The notes beneath the pieces were generated by a model. The model saw only the letters and a list, made by a program, of their open reading frames with translations. It did no database searches and was not told the origin of the DNA. A stretch of 64,000 nt of DNA, taken from NCBI GenBank assembly GCA_947503715.1, contig CANNER010000004.1:186001-250000 (forward strand), in the 5' to 3' direction. The DNA is from an uncultured Caulobacterales bacterium. Its GTDB lineage: Bacteria > Pseudomonadota > Alphaproteobacteria > Caulobacterales > Maricaulaceae. Below are positions 1-8,594 of this stretch, piece after piece; position 1 is the first letter of the stretch; each line of letters starts with the position of its first letter. The position numbers and the translations under genes were made by a program.

Positions 1-1574
1 ATTGCGGACTCATTAACGTCCAAAACGGGACGACGTTCTTCGTAGAGCAATGGCGTTACGGTTCCATCCTCAACGGCGCGCTGCATAGAGTAAGGGTGAA
101 CTATAGGGCCGAATTTATTCTCTGTCTTATTCTTCTTAAGAAGCGGCGTTCCTGTGAAGGCAATAAAAGCCGCCTTAGGCAGCGCTAACCGCATACGCTC
201 ATGGCTCTCCCCGCTATGGCTCCGATGCCCCTCATCAATCAGGACAATTAGGTTCGCGCTATCATTCTTAGCTTCATGGGACTTTACCGCACTTGAGAAA
301 CGCTGCACGGTGGCAAATAAGATGCGTTCTTTTCCTTTGCCGATACGTTTCGCAAGATCGCGCCCACTCTTAGCTTTGGCATCCGAAGGCTGGCCCTTAC
401 GCCCTAAAGCTCCCGCTGATGCAAAAGTCCGAGAGAGTTGTTTTTCAAGATCGAGTCGGTCAGTCACGACGATTATACGGCTCTGTGCGAGCGCATCATC
501 CATTAATAGCGCCTTGCACAGCAGTACCATCGTAAAGCTTTTACCTGATCCTGTGGTATGCCAGATAACGCCGCCATTGCGTGTTCCTTTATCATCGGTT
601 TCAGAGATACGCGCGAGTAAAGCCTTAATCCCGAAGACCTGTTGATAACGGGCGGCAATCTTACCCAGCTTACGGTCAAAAAAGATAGAATTACGGATGA
701 AGTCGAGCAGTCTATCAGGCGACAGAAGGCTGATAATCAATCGGTCTTGATCCGTTACAAGCTGGGGCGCAGAAAAATAAGCCTGCATCTGTTCGCGGAC
801 TTCTCCGCCGCGCCCATCTAACAAACTATTATCAGCGGCAGGCGTATTTTTGATACGGTCAAAATCTTCATCAGAGAGTATTTCCTCACGCCACTTCGCC
901 CAAAACTTCTTAGGCGTTTTCGCGGTGCCGTAACGTCCGTCTGTGCCATTAATAGCAAGCAATAACTGACTATAAGCAAATAAATGCGGAATTTCGTCGG
1001 GCTTCTGATTGCGGATTGATTGGCTGATACCCTCGTCCATCATGGACGTATTCGGGTTGCCGGAATCTGGTCGCTTGGCCTCTATGACGACCAGCGGCAA
1101 GCCATTCACAAAGCAGACAATATCGGGACGACGTGTCTTTATACCATCCACTTTTAGAACATCAAACTCCTCCGTTACGGCGAAGTGATTTTGGCTCGGG
1201 TCATTCCAATCGATTATCGGAATAGTTGGGGAGTGGGTTTTCCCGTCAACAAATTCAGTGACAGTAATGCCAAAGACAAGCTTGTTATAAATTCCCTCAT
1301 TTGCTGTGATGAGGCCTTCTTGCATGCGCGGCGCGGTTAATTCTCGCACAATCTGATCAATCGCATTATTAGAAATCGGGTAGCGCTGACCCTTATACTC
1401 AAATGTTCGCTTTTTTAGCGCGTCGATGAGATGGGTCTTCAAAACAACATTCTGATTTCCACCGCGCAAAGCTGAACACTCTAAAGGGTTGATGTATTCA
1501 TACCCTAATGTCTTGAGCAATTTGAGCGCTGGGATTTGCGCCGTAAAAATTTCGGCTGTGTTGGGGCGGGTCAT
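1..1574 (-). CDS. hsdR: Type I restriction enzyme R subunit (HsdR), C-terminus beyond window
   Basis: The motor and nuclease subunit of a type I restriction-modification system, which translocates and cuts unmodified DNA as part of the HsdR-HsdM-HsdS complex. About 524 residues are visible from the ATG at 1574 and the frame runs open to base 1, so the gene is cut by the window edge. A PD-(D/E)XK-type nuclease signature (RRPDIV, then VVIEAKRP near residue 163) is followed by a superfamily 2 helicase part: Walker A TTGSGKS near residue 341, DEGH motif II near 446 and FTGTP motif III just after. The start overlaps the stop of the SIR2-like gene by 4 bases (ATGA), so it is the last visible gene of the operon and probably translationally coupled. 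Confidence 0.95.
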   Translation of the reverse strand, partial: MTRPNTAEIFTAQIPALKLLKTLGYEYINPLECSALRGGNQNVVLKTHLIDALKKRTFEYKGQRYPISNNAIDQIVRELTAPRMQEGLITANEGIYNKLVFGITVTEFVDGKTHSPTIPIIDWNDPSQNHFAVTEEFDVLKVDGIKTRRPDIVCFVNGLPLVVIEAKRPDSGNPNTSMMDEGISQSIRNQKPDEIPHLFAYSQLLLAINGTDGRYGTAKTPKKFWAKWREEILSDEDFDRIKNTPAADNSLLDGRGGEVREQMQAYFSAPQLVTDQDRLIISLLSPDRLLDFIRNSIFFDRKLGKIAARYQQVFGIKALLARISETDDKGTRNGGVIWHTTGSGKSFTMVLLCKALLMDDALAQSRIIVVTDRLDLEKQLSRTFASAGALGRKGQPSDAKAKSGRDLAKRIGKGKERILFATVQRFSSAVKSHEAKNDSANLIVLIDEGHRSHSGESHERMRLALPKAAFIAFTGTPLLKKNKTENKFGPIVHPYSMQRAVEDGTVTPLLYEERRPVLDVNESA

Positions 1575-2611
1575 GGTGCATCCCATACATGAGCGGTGGC
1601 CGCGTCAAAAAAATGAACATTCAGAGGAAATGCGGGGTCACGAGTAGCTGCCCAGCCATGGGCACGTTCCCGAATGGCCGTATTAGCTTCGGAGTTTTCA
1701 TCGCCATGCAGGCTTATAAAAATTGCGCCACAATTGCCCTTTGAGATAGCCTTGAGTAAATGATTGTCATTTGAATCAAGAGAGTGTCCGTAAATAAAGA
1801 AGCAGCTATCAGCCTCTTTTCCTGCTTGTTGTAATTGCTCACTTGCATGAAACAAAAAGGGATTGTGAGAAATTTTTGTTTGTTTCTGAAGGCTCGTTCC
1901 CTCTGCGACAAACATGGGAAAATGCCCATCTTCAAGGTGTTGCCTACATTGATCCACGATTGGGCCACCATCTCGGCGCGGCGATAACTTTGTTATACTC
2001 GTTCCCGTATCAAACATATGAAGCGCACCATGTGGATAGTAAATACAAGCGGGCCGTGCAGATTGTGTTCCTGTCCAAAACAAATTTCCATCAGTTAAGC
2101 CAAAACCATCTGTCTTTCTGCATGGTAGAGCGGGCAGATCCTCTAGAGTATGTAAGACTGCCCAATAAAGGAGCAGATCATAATTGACGCTAAAAGCCTT
2201 ACCTTGGGTATCAGCGCCGATGAAATGCGTGAGAAACTGACGACAAGACCTATACTCTTCTTCTGTAATATCCCCAGGATTTGCAGGATGGTTCTCAGAG
2301 ATGGTTCTTATTAGTAACTCACGTAGCGCTGACTGATGTTCCCTGACGTTAACCAGCGTTTGGCCGTCAGGATCGTAAACTTCTAATACTTTCTCAGCAT
2401 TGTTGAGCGTTCTAATAACTAGCTCAAAGTCCCGACTACTAAGGCTTGCAAATAAAGCTGCAAGCTCAGGAGTTGCAGAAAAGTCAGCCTGTTCGAAAAG
2501 CGAATGATAAGTGAATATGTTTGGTCTACATGCGATACTAAACCCGTTGCCAAGTAGCAGGTTGCGCTTCGCATAGACTTCGCTGGCAGTTATAGCTTCC
2601 TCAAATGTCAC
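1571..2611 (-). CDS. SIR2-like (DUF4917-type) protein inside the type I R-M operon
   Basis: A 346-residue protein resembling the DUF4917 family, with a pattern that fits the SIR2/NAD-binding fold. I see GNGFS at residues 21-25 (nucleotide-binding loop), NYD at 143-145, HG at 194-195 and a late GHSLDSND at 275-282. The order and spacing match SIR2-like defence NADases, in which the Asn of NYD and the following His are catalytic. Whether this protein cleaves NAD is inference. It starts with GTG, overlaps the HAD gene by 4 bases (GTGA) and overlaps hsdR by 4 bases, so it is embedded in the restriction operon. It could be an abortive-infection effector coupled to restriction, or a catalytically dead accessory protein. 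Confidence 0.7.
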   Translation of the reverse strand: MTFEEAITASEVYAKRNLLLGNGFSIACRPNIFTYHSLFEQADFSATPELAALFASLSSRDFELVIRTLNNAEKVLEVYDPDGQTLVNVREHQSALRELLIRTISENHPANPGDITEEEYRSCRQFLTHFIGADTQGKAFSVNYDLLLYWAVLHTLEDLPALPCRKTDGFGLTDGNLFWTGTQSARPACIYYPHGALHMFDTGTSITKLSPRRDGGPIVDQCRQHLEDGHFPMFVAEGTSLQKQTKISHNPFLFHASEQLQQAGKEADSCFFIYGHSLDSNDNHLLKAISKGNCGAIFISLHGDENSEANTAIRERAHGWAATRDPAFPLNVHFFDAATAHVWDAP

Positions 2612-3501
2612 GCGTCATCCCTCACGAGCTTTAACCCTGCCGAGCGGGCCATTCGTCCTATGATACCTTTGACCTGAATATCCATATCGCTGTTTTCGGA
2701 GTAATCCGCTGCGGAAATAAAATTTGCCCGCTCATCCGCAATCAATCTGTGGATTTTGTCGAGTGATCGGCGATTTGCCTCTGGAGGATAGGCGGCAATG
2801 GCATATCCGCCATTATGCGAAGTCATTTTCATGGCGGGGATATCGGTATCGCCATCACCGATAAATATCATTCTTGAAAAGGGAACAGGGCGATCCGCTT
2901 CGGCGACAAAAGCATTCACGCCTTCATTGTCCCACGCATTTAGGATGCCTTTGTTAATACGGAAAAGGAACTGCGTTTTAGTCGTATAATTTATCGCTAG
3001 GTTTGGCCCGACGGCTTGACCCTCAGCATTAAATTCAAAACGACACGCAAAAATTTCTTTGAATTCATCCGCGATAGGGCTGCCTTCAATCATTTCCTGA
3101 TTACCAGAAGAAATAATATAGTGCTCTAATTGCAAGCCTTGTTTAGCCGCATAGTCATTCATCCGGTTAAACCAATTATTCTCACCTTGTAAGCCAGCAA
3201 AGAGTTGAGATGTTACGCCATGCGACCGTAATGACGCTTTGGTAACAGGCACATTTGCCACCTTAGCCATACGCAGCATAAGGCGCATGTAGACAAGGAT
3301 TTCATCAGCATCCTGAGATTCCTTCTCCGCTTTGACTTGAGACCAAAACTCCTGCGGTGTGCTTTGAATTGACGGCAGAAAGCTATCTTCTTGGATATTG
3401 CCTTTGGCCAAGGTGCCATCATAATCATAAACAATTGCGGCCCGCACAGGTTTTTTCGACCCTATCTCGACAGGAGGTTGTTTGTTAAATATCCCCATCA
3501 T
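2608..3501 (-). CDS. HAD-superfamily phosphatase in the R-M operon
   Basis: A 297-residue HAD-type hydrolase. The DxDGT nucleophile motif is at residues 26-30 (D26 nucleophile, D28 general acid/base), a motif II-like ISSGN lies near residue 132, and motif IV GDGDTD lies near 216. A cap of about 100 residues between motifs I and II suggests a phosphoserine-phosphatase-like C1 or related cap. The substrate cannot be told. It overlaps hsdS by 4 bases upstream and the SIR2-like gene by 4 bases downstream, so it is transcribed with restriction genes. A HAD phosphatase is not a standard type I subunit. It may process a nucleotide made or consumed by the neighbouring SIR2-like protein, but that is speculation. 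Confidence 0.8.
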   Translation of the reverse strand: MMGIFNKQPPVEIGSKKPVRAAIVYDYDGTLAKGNIQEDSFLPSIQSTPQEFWSQVKAEKESQDADEILVYMRLMLRMAKVANVPVTKASLRSHGVTSQLFAGLQGENNWFNRMNDYAAKQGLQLEHYIISSGNQEMIEGSPIADEFKEIFACRFEFNAEGQAVGPNLAINYTTKTQFLFRINKGILNAWDNEGVNAFVAEADRPVPFSRMIFIGDGDTDIPAMKMTSHNGGYAIAAYPPEANRRSLDKIHRLIADERANFISAADYSENSDMDIQVKGIIGRMARSAGLKLVRDDA

Positions 3502-4715
3502 GCCGCCACCTCCGTCAGTTTTACGCGCCGCTTGCCCGTGAGGAGCTGTTGCATCAGGGCGGATTTTTCGGTTTTTAGGGTTTGGAGTTTGGCTTTAAAC
3601 AGATGTGTTTCATCAGCAGCCATATCAATTATTGTCGCTATCGCTTGCTGTTCAGCGAAACTCGGGACTGAAATTTTAAAGGAGCGTAGATCGCGGAGGC
3701 TTATGTTTAATTGCGCCGCACCTGCGGCCATTCTCACAATATTATCCTGTAGTGGTGTTGACAAATACAGGTGCTGCAAGAAGCGGTTTGAGTTGTTTTT
3801 CTTGGCGTTTAGTTTGCCTACTCGCTGGTTCAGATAAAGGACATTTGATAAATTTGGCGATATCCACGCGTAATTCGACAAGCTGCCAGTCATTCCAAAA
3901 ACAAAATCTCCTGGGTGAAGAATAAAACGAGTAAGGCCTTCGGCCGCATAATCTGCGACGAAGCGTGGCTCGTCATTTTTCAAAACTCCCGCCTTGAGGT
4001 CATTCATACGAATTAGACGAAAACGCCCTTCTTCTAGAATGTCAGAACTCTTGAATGCGTTCCCCGAGGTTAGGTCGGCGACATCCCCCAACCGCACCTC
4101 GCGCCACGCCCCATTAAATCCGGGGAGGCGGCGTTTGCCGGTTAGGAGCTGTTGCATGAGGGCTTTCTTCTGGGCTTCGCCTTGGGCGACAAGCGTCTCG
4201 GTCGCCGCAATCGCCCGATCCCACGTCCCAAGAATTTCGGCGATATGTGTCCGCTGAGTTAGAGGAGGTAAAGGAATTTTCAGCTTCCTAAAGTCTTTAA
4301 GGTTCACTCGTCCAAATGTGCTACCTCCAAGTAACCTATAGATTTGTTTTGCAATAATATCTGATGCAAATAAGCTTTGGAGAAACTCAGGTGACGCTTC
4401 TGAACTTTTGACTAAAACTGTGTCTTGACCAATTACAAAGTCCGTTTGTTCATCAACTAAAGCCGCAATACCTACTTTTTGGTTACGGCCAATTATTAAG
4501 TCGCCTTTTTCAATTTTACAGTGGTCCATCAAGCTGTTTGCATCGGTTCTTGAAACGCGTCGCGCTCTTTCGAAATCGAGACCATCCCATTTGATGTCAC
4601 CTGGGGATATGATGGGAACACCAGTTTCAACATATGATGGAGTTCGATGCTTGCAGTCTATAACGGGCGCAATACTTTGGAGATCAAATAGCGTCCAATC
4701 TTCAGGAATTTCCAT
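3498..4715 (-). CDS. hsdS: Type I R-M specificity subunit HsdS, two TRDs
   Basis: DNA-recognition subunit that fixes the bipartite target for both methylation and cleavage. About 405 residues contain two target recognition domains (starting near residues 5 and 205), each followed by a helical spacer. The spacers end in near-identical repeats, ALMQQLLTGKRRLPGF in the middle and ALMQQLLTGKRRV near the C-terminus, the internal duplication typical of HsdS. I chose the ATG at 4715 over the upstream TTG at 4727 because GGAGG lies about 6 bases before it. With this start it overlaps rhuM by 14 bases. Residues of the TRDs do not allow the target sequence to be read. Confidence 0.93.
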   Translation of the reverse strand: MEIPEDWTLFDLQSIAPVIDCKHRTPSYVETGVPIISPGDIKWDGLDFERARRVSRTDANSLMDHCKIEKGDLIIGRNQKVGIAALVDEQTDFVIGQDTVLVKSSEASPEFLQSLFASDIIAKQIYRLLGGSTFGRVNLKDFRKLKIPLPPLTQRTHIAEILGTWDRAIAATETLVAQGEAQKKALMQQLLTGKRRLPGFNGAWREVRLGDVADLTSGNAFKSSDILEEGRFRLIRMNDLKAGVLKNDEPRFVADYAAEGLTRFILHPGDFVFGMTGSLSNYAWISPNLSNVLYLNQRVGKLNAKKNNSNRFLQHLYLSTPLQDNIVRMAAGAAQLNISLRDLRSFKISVPSFAEQQAIATIIDMAADETHLFKAKLQTLKTEKSALMQQLLTGKRRVKLTEVAA

Positions 4716-5769
4716 CACCGCCTCCAATTTTCTTGGTCGGCTTAGCGGTCAGTGATTTCACTGTTTTCTCAAAGTCCGAATTAATCGTCTGTGTTTTGTT
4801 GAACTCGGCATATTCCGCGAGTGCTTTCTTTTTCATATCTTTACTCTTGATACGGCCTTTGCCTCTCAAAAGCTTATACTCATTGAAACTCAGGAATTTA
4901 TCGACGCTGGCCGCCATATCCGTCATGTTCATTTTGGTACGGTTTTCGATAATGTTTTCGATGTAGTCGAAAAACCCCGAAACGGTGCGTTCCAGTTTTT
5001 TAATCTCGTTCTCTTTCAGATAGTTTTTTGCGACCGTCACATCGGACGATAAGATACGTCCATCGGGCGCGTTTTTCCATGTCGTCAGCCCCATATTGGG
5101 CGCGGTGTGGTCAGCGGCCTGATGCGCGATTTCCGCCGCTGTTTTACCTGTAATCGCAAAATGGAATTTGTTCTGCACCATGGCGTAAAAATCCTGCGCG
5201 GTCTTTGACCCAGAGTCATAATCCGTGCTGATCTCTGCGAATATGTCGGTGATTTGTAAATAGATACGCCGCTCACTGGCGCGAATCGAGCGGACACGCT
5301 CAAGAAGCTCTTTAAAGTAATCTTCGCCAAAGACGTTTTCCGCTTGCTTCAAGCGGTCATCATCCATCACAAAGCCCTTTCTGATGAACTCTTTGAGGAT
5401 GCCCGTCGCCCAGATACGGAACTGTGTCGCGCGGCGCGAATTCACGCGGTAGCCCACGGCGATAATGGCGTCGAGGTTATAGTAATCTAGCGCCCGTTTC
5501 ACTTCTCTCTTACCCTCGGTTTGAACCGTTTCCATAATGGAAACGGTTGCCTTTCTGGAGAGCTCTCCTGACTCATAGATATTCTTCAAATGCTTGGAAA
5601 TAGCTGGCTTCTGTACATCGAATAACTCAGCCATCTGTGTAAGCGTCAGCCAGATTGTCTCCGCCTGCATAAGAACTGTAACGGAGACAGAGCCGTCTTC
5701 ACCCTCATAGAGGATAAAGGGTGCGCCGCCTTCATTCGGGTCGTCAGGTATGCTGATATCCTTACTCAC
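4702..5769 (-). CDS. rhuM: RhuM family protein
   Basis: A 355-residue protein of the RhuM family, often found between hsdM and hsdS in type I loci; its biochemical role is not established. The N-terminal part (about residues 30-130) has the family pattern QMAELFDVQKPAISKHLKNI, which looks like a helix-turn-helix, then RALDYYNLDAIIAVGYRVNS and a conserved RIWATGILKEFIRKGF. The C-terminal part is charged and helical. It starts with GTG, overlapping the hsdM stop by 4 bases (GTGA). It may regulate the operon or act as an added DNA-binding component; this is inference from the helix-turn-helix and position. Confidence 0.85.
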   Translation of the reverse strand: MSKDISIPDDPNEGGAPFILYEGEDGSVSVTVLMQAETIWLTLTQMAELFDVQKPAISKHLKNIYESGELSRKATVSIMETVQTEGKREVKRALDYYNLDAIIAVGYRVNSRRATQFRIWATGILKEFIRKGFVMDDDRLKQAENVFGEDYFKELLERVRSIRASERRIYLQITDIFAEISTDYDSGSKTAQDFYAMVQNKFHFAITGKTAAEIAHQAADHTAPNMGLTTWKNAPDGRILSSDVTVAKNYLKENEIKKLERTVSGFFDYIENIIENRTKMNMTDMAASVDKFLSFNEYKLLRGKGRIKSKDMKKKALAEYAEFNKTQTINSDFEKTVKSLTAKPTKKIGGGDGNS

Positions 5770-7283
5770 GCGTCATACCCCAACTCTTTAAGGTAGCCAT
5801 CCATCTGGACTTCGAGTGCAGCCAGTTCCGCTTTGAGTTTTTCACGATCTTTGCGAACGGCCATGAGGTCAATCTCCGCCTCTTCCTCAAAGGTGTCGAC
5901 ATAGCGAGGGATGTTGAGATTATAGTCATTCTCAGCCATGTCCGCTTGCGTCACGAGCGCAGCATATTTCTCTACGCCCTTGGGGTCACGCTCACGATAG
6001 GTCTTTAAGATTTTGTCGAGCTGATCTTTGCCCAACGCGTTTTGGTTTTTGCCGGACACAAAGTCATTGCTCGCATCGATGAATAAGGTTTTCTCATCCG
6101 ACTTATTCTTGCGCAGCACCAAAATGGCGGCTGGGATGCCTGTGCCGTAAAATAATTTTTCAGGCAGGCCGATGACGGCATCGATTAGGTTTTCTTCGAC
6201 GAGTTTGGCGCGGATACGTCCCTCCGCTGCCCCGCGAAACAACACCCCATGCGGCACAACTACGGCCATGCGTCCGCTTCCGGGTTTCAGTGTTTCAATC
6301 ATATGAAGGATAAAAGCATAATCGCCTTTAGTGCGCGGTGGGATGCCTCTGCGGAAACGTCCATAGGCATCATCTTCAGCCGTGCCGTGTCCCCATTTAT
6401 CTAAACTGAAAGGCGGGTTGGCGACGACTATATCGAAATGGCGTAGACCTTCGGTTTTGGTGAGGAGCTTGGGATTGCGAATTGTATCGCCCCATTCAAT
6501 GCGGTGATTATCCTCGCCATGCAGAAACATATTCATCTTGGCGAGAGCCCATGTGCTGCCGATGGATTCTTGACCATAGAGCGCGTATTTTTTTGAACCT
6601 GTACGCTTTGCGATAAGCTGCCCGCATTTCATCAAGAGCGAGCCTGACCCACAAGCGGGGTCACAAATTTCATCACCAGATTGCGGGTCCACAAGCTCCG
6701 CCATGAGGTCAGAGACTTCTGGCGGCGTATAGAACTCACCCGCGCTTTTGCCTGAACCCGCTGCGAAGTTCTTTATCAAATGCTCGTAGGCATTCCCGAT
6801 AACGTCGAGCTTGCCGACTCGCGACGGGCGCAGGTCAAGCTCGGCTCGGTTGAAGTCTTCGAGCAATCTTCCCAGTAATTCGTTCTTCTGCGCCTCTTCT
6901 CCCAAACGCGTAGAGTTGAAACTAATGTCCTGAAAGACATCGCGGAGTTTGCCGATATTAGCCTCTTCAATTGCATGTAACGCTTTGTCGATACGCTCGC
7001 CATTGCCGGGCTGGAATCTCTCATCATAAAGGGAGTAAAAATCTGCGCCTTCGGGGAGGTTAAAGCGCTCCGTCTTCATCATCTCCTGAATGAGCTTCGG
7101 CTCATCACCATATTCCTCTTGATATTTGCGATAGTGATCGCGCCAAACGTCGCTGATATATTTCACAAATAGCATCGTCAGGACGTAGTCCTTATAGATG
7201 GATGCATCCACTGTCCCTCGGAAGGTGTTGCAAACCGCCCAAACGGCGGCGTTTATATCTTCTTGTTTAATCGCATCTGTCAT
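5766..7283 (-). CDS. hsdM: Type I R-M DNA methyltransferase subunit HsdM
   Basis: N6-adenine methyltransferase subunit of the type I complex; it methylates the target chosen by HsdS with S-adenosylmethionine. The 505 residues show an N-terminal helical domain (1-140), a SAM-binding motif I DPACGSGSLL at 208-217, and the catalytic motif IV NPPF at 289-292. The C-terminal end is a coiled-coil-like helix. Length is usual for HsdM. The ATG overlaps the stop of the upstream one-TRD HsdS-like gene by 4 bases (ATGA), and its stop overlaps rhuM by 4 bases. Confidence 0.96.
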   Translation of the reverse strand: MTDAIKQEDINAAVWAVCNTFRGTVDASIYKDYVLTMLFVKYISDVWRDHYRKYQEEYGDEPKLIQEMMKTERFNLPEGADFYSLYDERFQPGNGERIDKALHAIEEANIGKLRDVFQDISFNSTRLGEEAQKNELLGRLLEDFNRAELDLRPSRVGKLDVIGNAYEHLIKNFAAGSGKSAGEFYTPPEVSDLMAELVDPQSGDEICDPACGSGSLLMKCGQLIAKRTGSKKYALYGQESIGSTWALAKMNMFLHGEDNHRIEWGDTIRNPKLLTKTEGLRHFDIVVANPPFSLDKWGHGTAEDDAYGRFRRGIPPRTKGDYAFILHMIETLKPGSGRMAVVVPHGVLFRGAAEGRIRAKLVEENLIDAVIGLPEKLFYGTGIPAAILVLRKNKSDEKTLFIDASNDFVSGKNQNALGKDQLDKILKTYRERDPKGVEKYAALVTQADMAENDYNLNIPRYVDTFEEEAEIDLMAVRKDREKLKAELAALEVQMDGYLKELGYDA

Positions 7284-7987
7284 TGGGTTTTTCCGTTCAT
7301 AATTTGGGTCGCAAGAGCGCTCAGCTCTAGGGCTGTATTATCTATAAGAGCGCGGTGAATTTGTTGGGTTCGGCGGGCGGCTTTGGCGTAATTCGCTATG
7401 ATAATTTGCCGTTCCATTGAGGGTATGAAAATTGGCATTTTTGAAAGCACTTCGCGGCGAATATTGCGGATGGTTGAAGCATCCGCGAAACGACTCAAAT
7501 AGCTTTGTGCTGGGGCTTGATTAATTTGCCACGCTAAAAACTCGGAAGATAAAAGACTTGATCGCTTGGGTGTCACGACAAAGAACTGCGGCGAGCAGGT
7601 CGCCTTGGGCGGCGGGTTCACGACAGGATATGCGTAGGTATTCATACCGCGAGAGGCGAATAAAATATCACCGTCCTCAAGCCAATGCGGGTCGCGTTTC
7701 AAGTCAACTTTCACCCGCGCCACATGAGGCCAGTCAATTCCACTTTCGATATCAACATTACGGTAACCGACAAAGGGAATATCACCCACAGGAAGCTTAG
7801 ATTCGGCACCACGATATGCACACCCAGCCCGGATGTTTGCAGTATCGCCTATCGTGCATGATTCTTCTAACATGCATCCCAGATAGGCGCGAAGGGCACA
7901 ATTGTCAATGCATGAAGGCGTTTCATCAGAAAATACCCAATTATACCCAATAATATCCGATTGCCATTCCATCATTTTAGAAGCCAC
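7280..7987 (-). CDS. HsdS-like protein with a single target recognition domain
   Basis: A protein of up to 235 residues that resembles half of an HsdS: one target recognition domain (about residues 40-180, with VGYRNVDIESG and LEDGDILFASRG) and one helical tail ending ALATQIMNGKTQ. That tail is like the ALMQQLLTGKRR repeats of the full HsdS downstream. It is the first gene of the operon and overlaps hsdM by 4 bases. The start is uncertain: the longest frame opens with GTG at 7987, an ATG lies four codons further on, and ATG at 7873 would remove the first 38 residues. It could pair as a homodimeric or alternative specificity subunit, act as a decoy, or regulate assembly. Confidence 0.75.
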   Translation of the reverse strand: MASKMMEWQSDIIGYNWVFSDETPSCIDNCALRAYLGCMLEESCTIGDTANIRAGCAYRGAESKLPVGDIPFVGYRNVDIESGIDWPHVARVKVDLKRDPHWLEDGDILFASRGMNTYAYPVVNPPPKATCSPQFFVVTPKRSSLLSSEFLAWQINQAPAQSYLSRFADASTIRNIRREVLSKMPIFIPSMERQIIIANYAKAARRTQQIHRALIDNTALELSALATQIMNGKTQ

Positions 7988-8357
7988 TAGGAAAGAAAAC
8001 GGCCATTTCTTTTCTTAGTGGATTTCTTAAGAAAGGTTCGGGCCTTTTTAAAAAGGCGAGAAATCACTCCAAATCCATGAAATTTTAAGAGACTTTGCGA
8101 GGTTAAAATACAAGGTGCCCCCATCGAAAACCCCAGTGGTATGGGGAAATACTCCGAATCCATGCCCCCACGCCTTTAGGCCTTGGGGGCATGAAAAACG
8201 ATGTGCAGACAATGCTTTAGCATGGTGGTGACACCACCCGCTTTATCTAGCCCTCCAAAATTTCATTTTGCCACTTTTCCCAGATTAGCCCCCAGCCGCC
8301 CAGAACACTGTAATTATTCATTCGAGAAATTTTGGGGCAATATGCTATAATTTACCC
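7988..8357. promoter_or_regulatory. Palindrome-rich leader between the R-M operon and a small gene
   Basis: A 370-base gene-free interval that must hold the promoters of the leftward restriction operon and the rightward small ORF. It contains four separate perfect or near-perfect inverted repeats: TTTCTTAAGAAA at 8023-8034; GCCTTTTTAAAAAGGC at 8042-8057; CATGCCCCCA paired with TGGGGGCATG at 8161-8193, with a nested GCC/GGC; and GGTGGTG-A-CACCACC at 8224-8238. A TATAAT box lies at 8346-8351, six bases before the ATG of the small gene. The palindromes could be operators or a cruciform/terminator; none is followed by a clear T-run. Confidence 0.6.
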
Positions 8358-8594
8358 ATGCCAGTCACACCTGAAGTTCTTTCCGACAATCAAAAACTCG
8401 CTGCCGACATTCGCGAGGCGATGGTTATTCTGGCGAAGGTTATTCGCAAATTTGGAGATGCCCCTTGGCCGTTGATGGAGCGTTTCCAGCGCGAACTGAA
8501 AGCTCTCGAAGACCGCGAAGCGCTCCTTGTTGATCTACTAGGCGAAGCGCCTGACAGTGCTTCTAAGGGGCCAGATTTGCCAGACTTTGGGTAA
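8358..8594 (+). CDS. Small helical protein of unknown function
   Basis: A 78-residue ORF that I do not recognise. The product looks mainly helical and charged (residues 10-65, with ERFQRELKALEDREALLVDLLGE), ending in an acidic, proline-containing tail. There is no membrane segment or signal peptide. A TATAAT box sits just six bases upstream, so the transcript may be leaderless or the start slightly different. Its last 32 bases run into the convergent integrase gene. It could be a small accessory protein of the restriction island. Confidence 0.5.
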   Translation: MPVTPEVLSDNQKLAADIREAMVILAKVIRKFGDAPWPLMERFQRELKALEDREALLVDLLGEAPDSASKGPDLPDFG

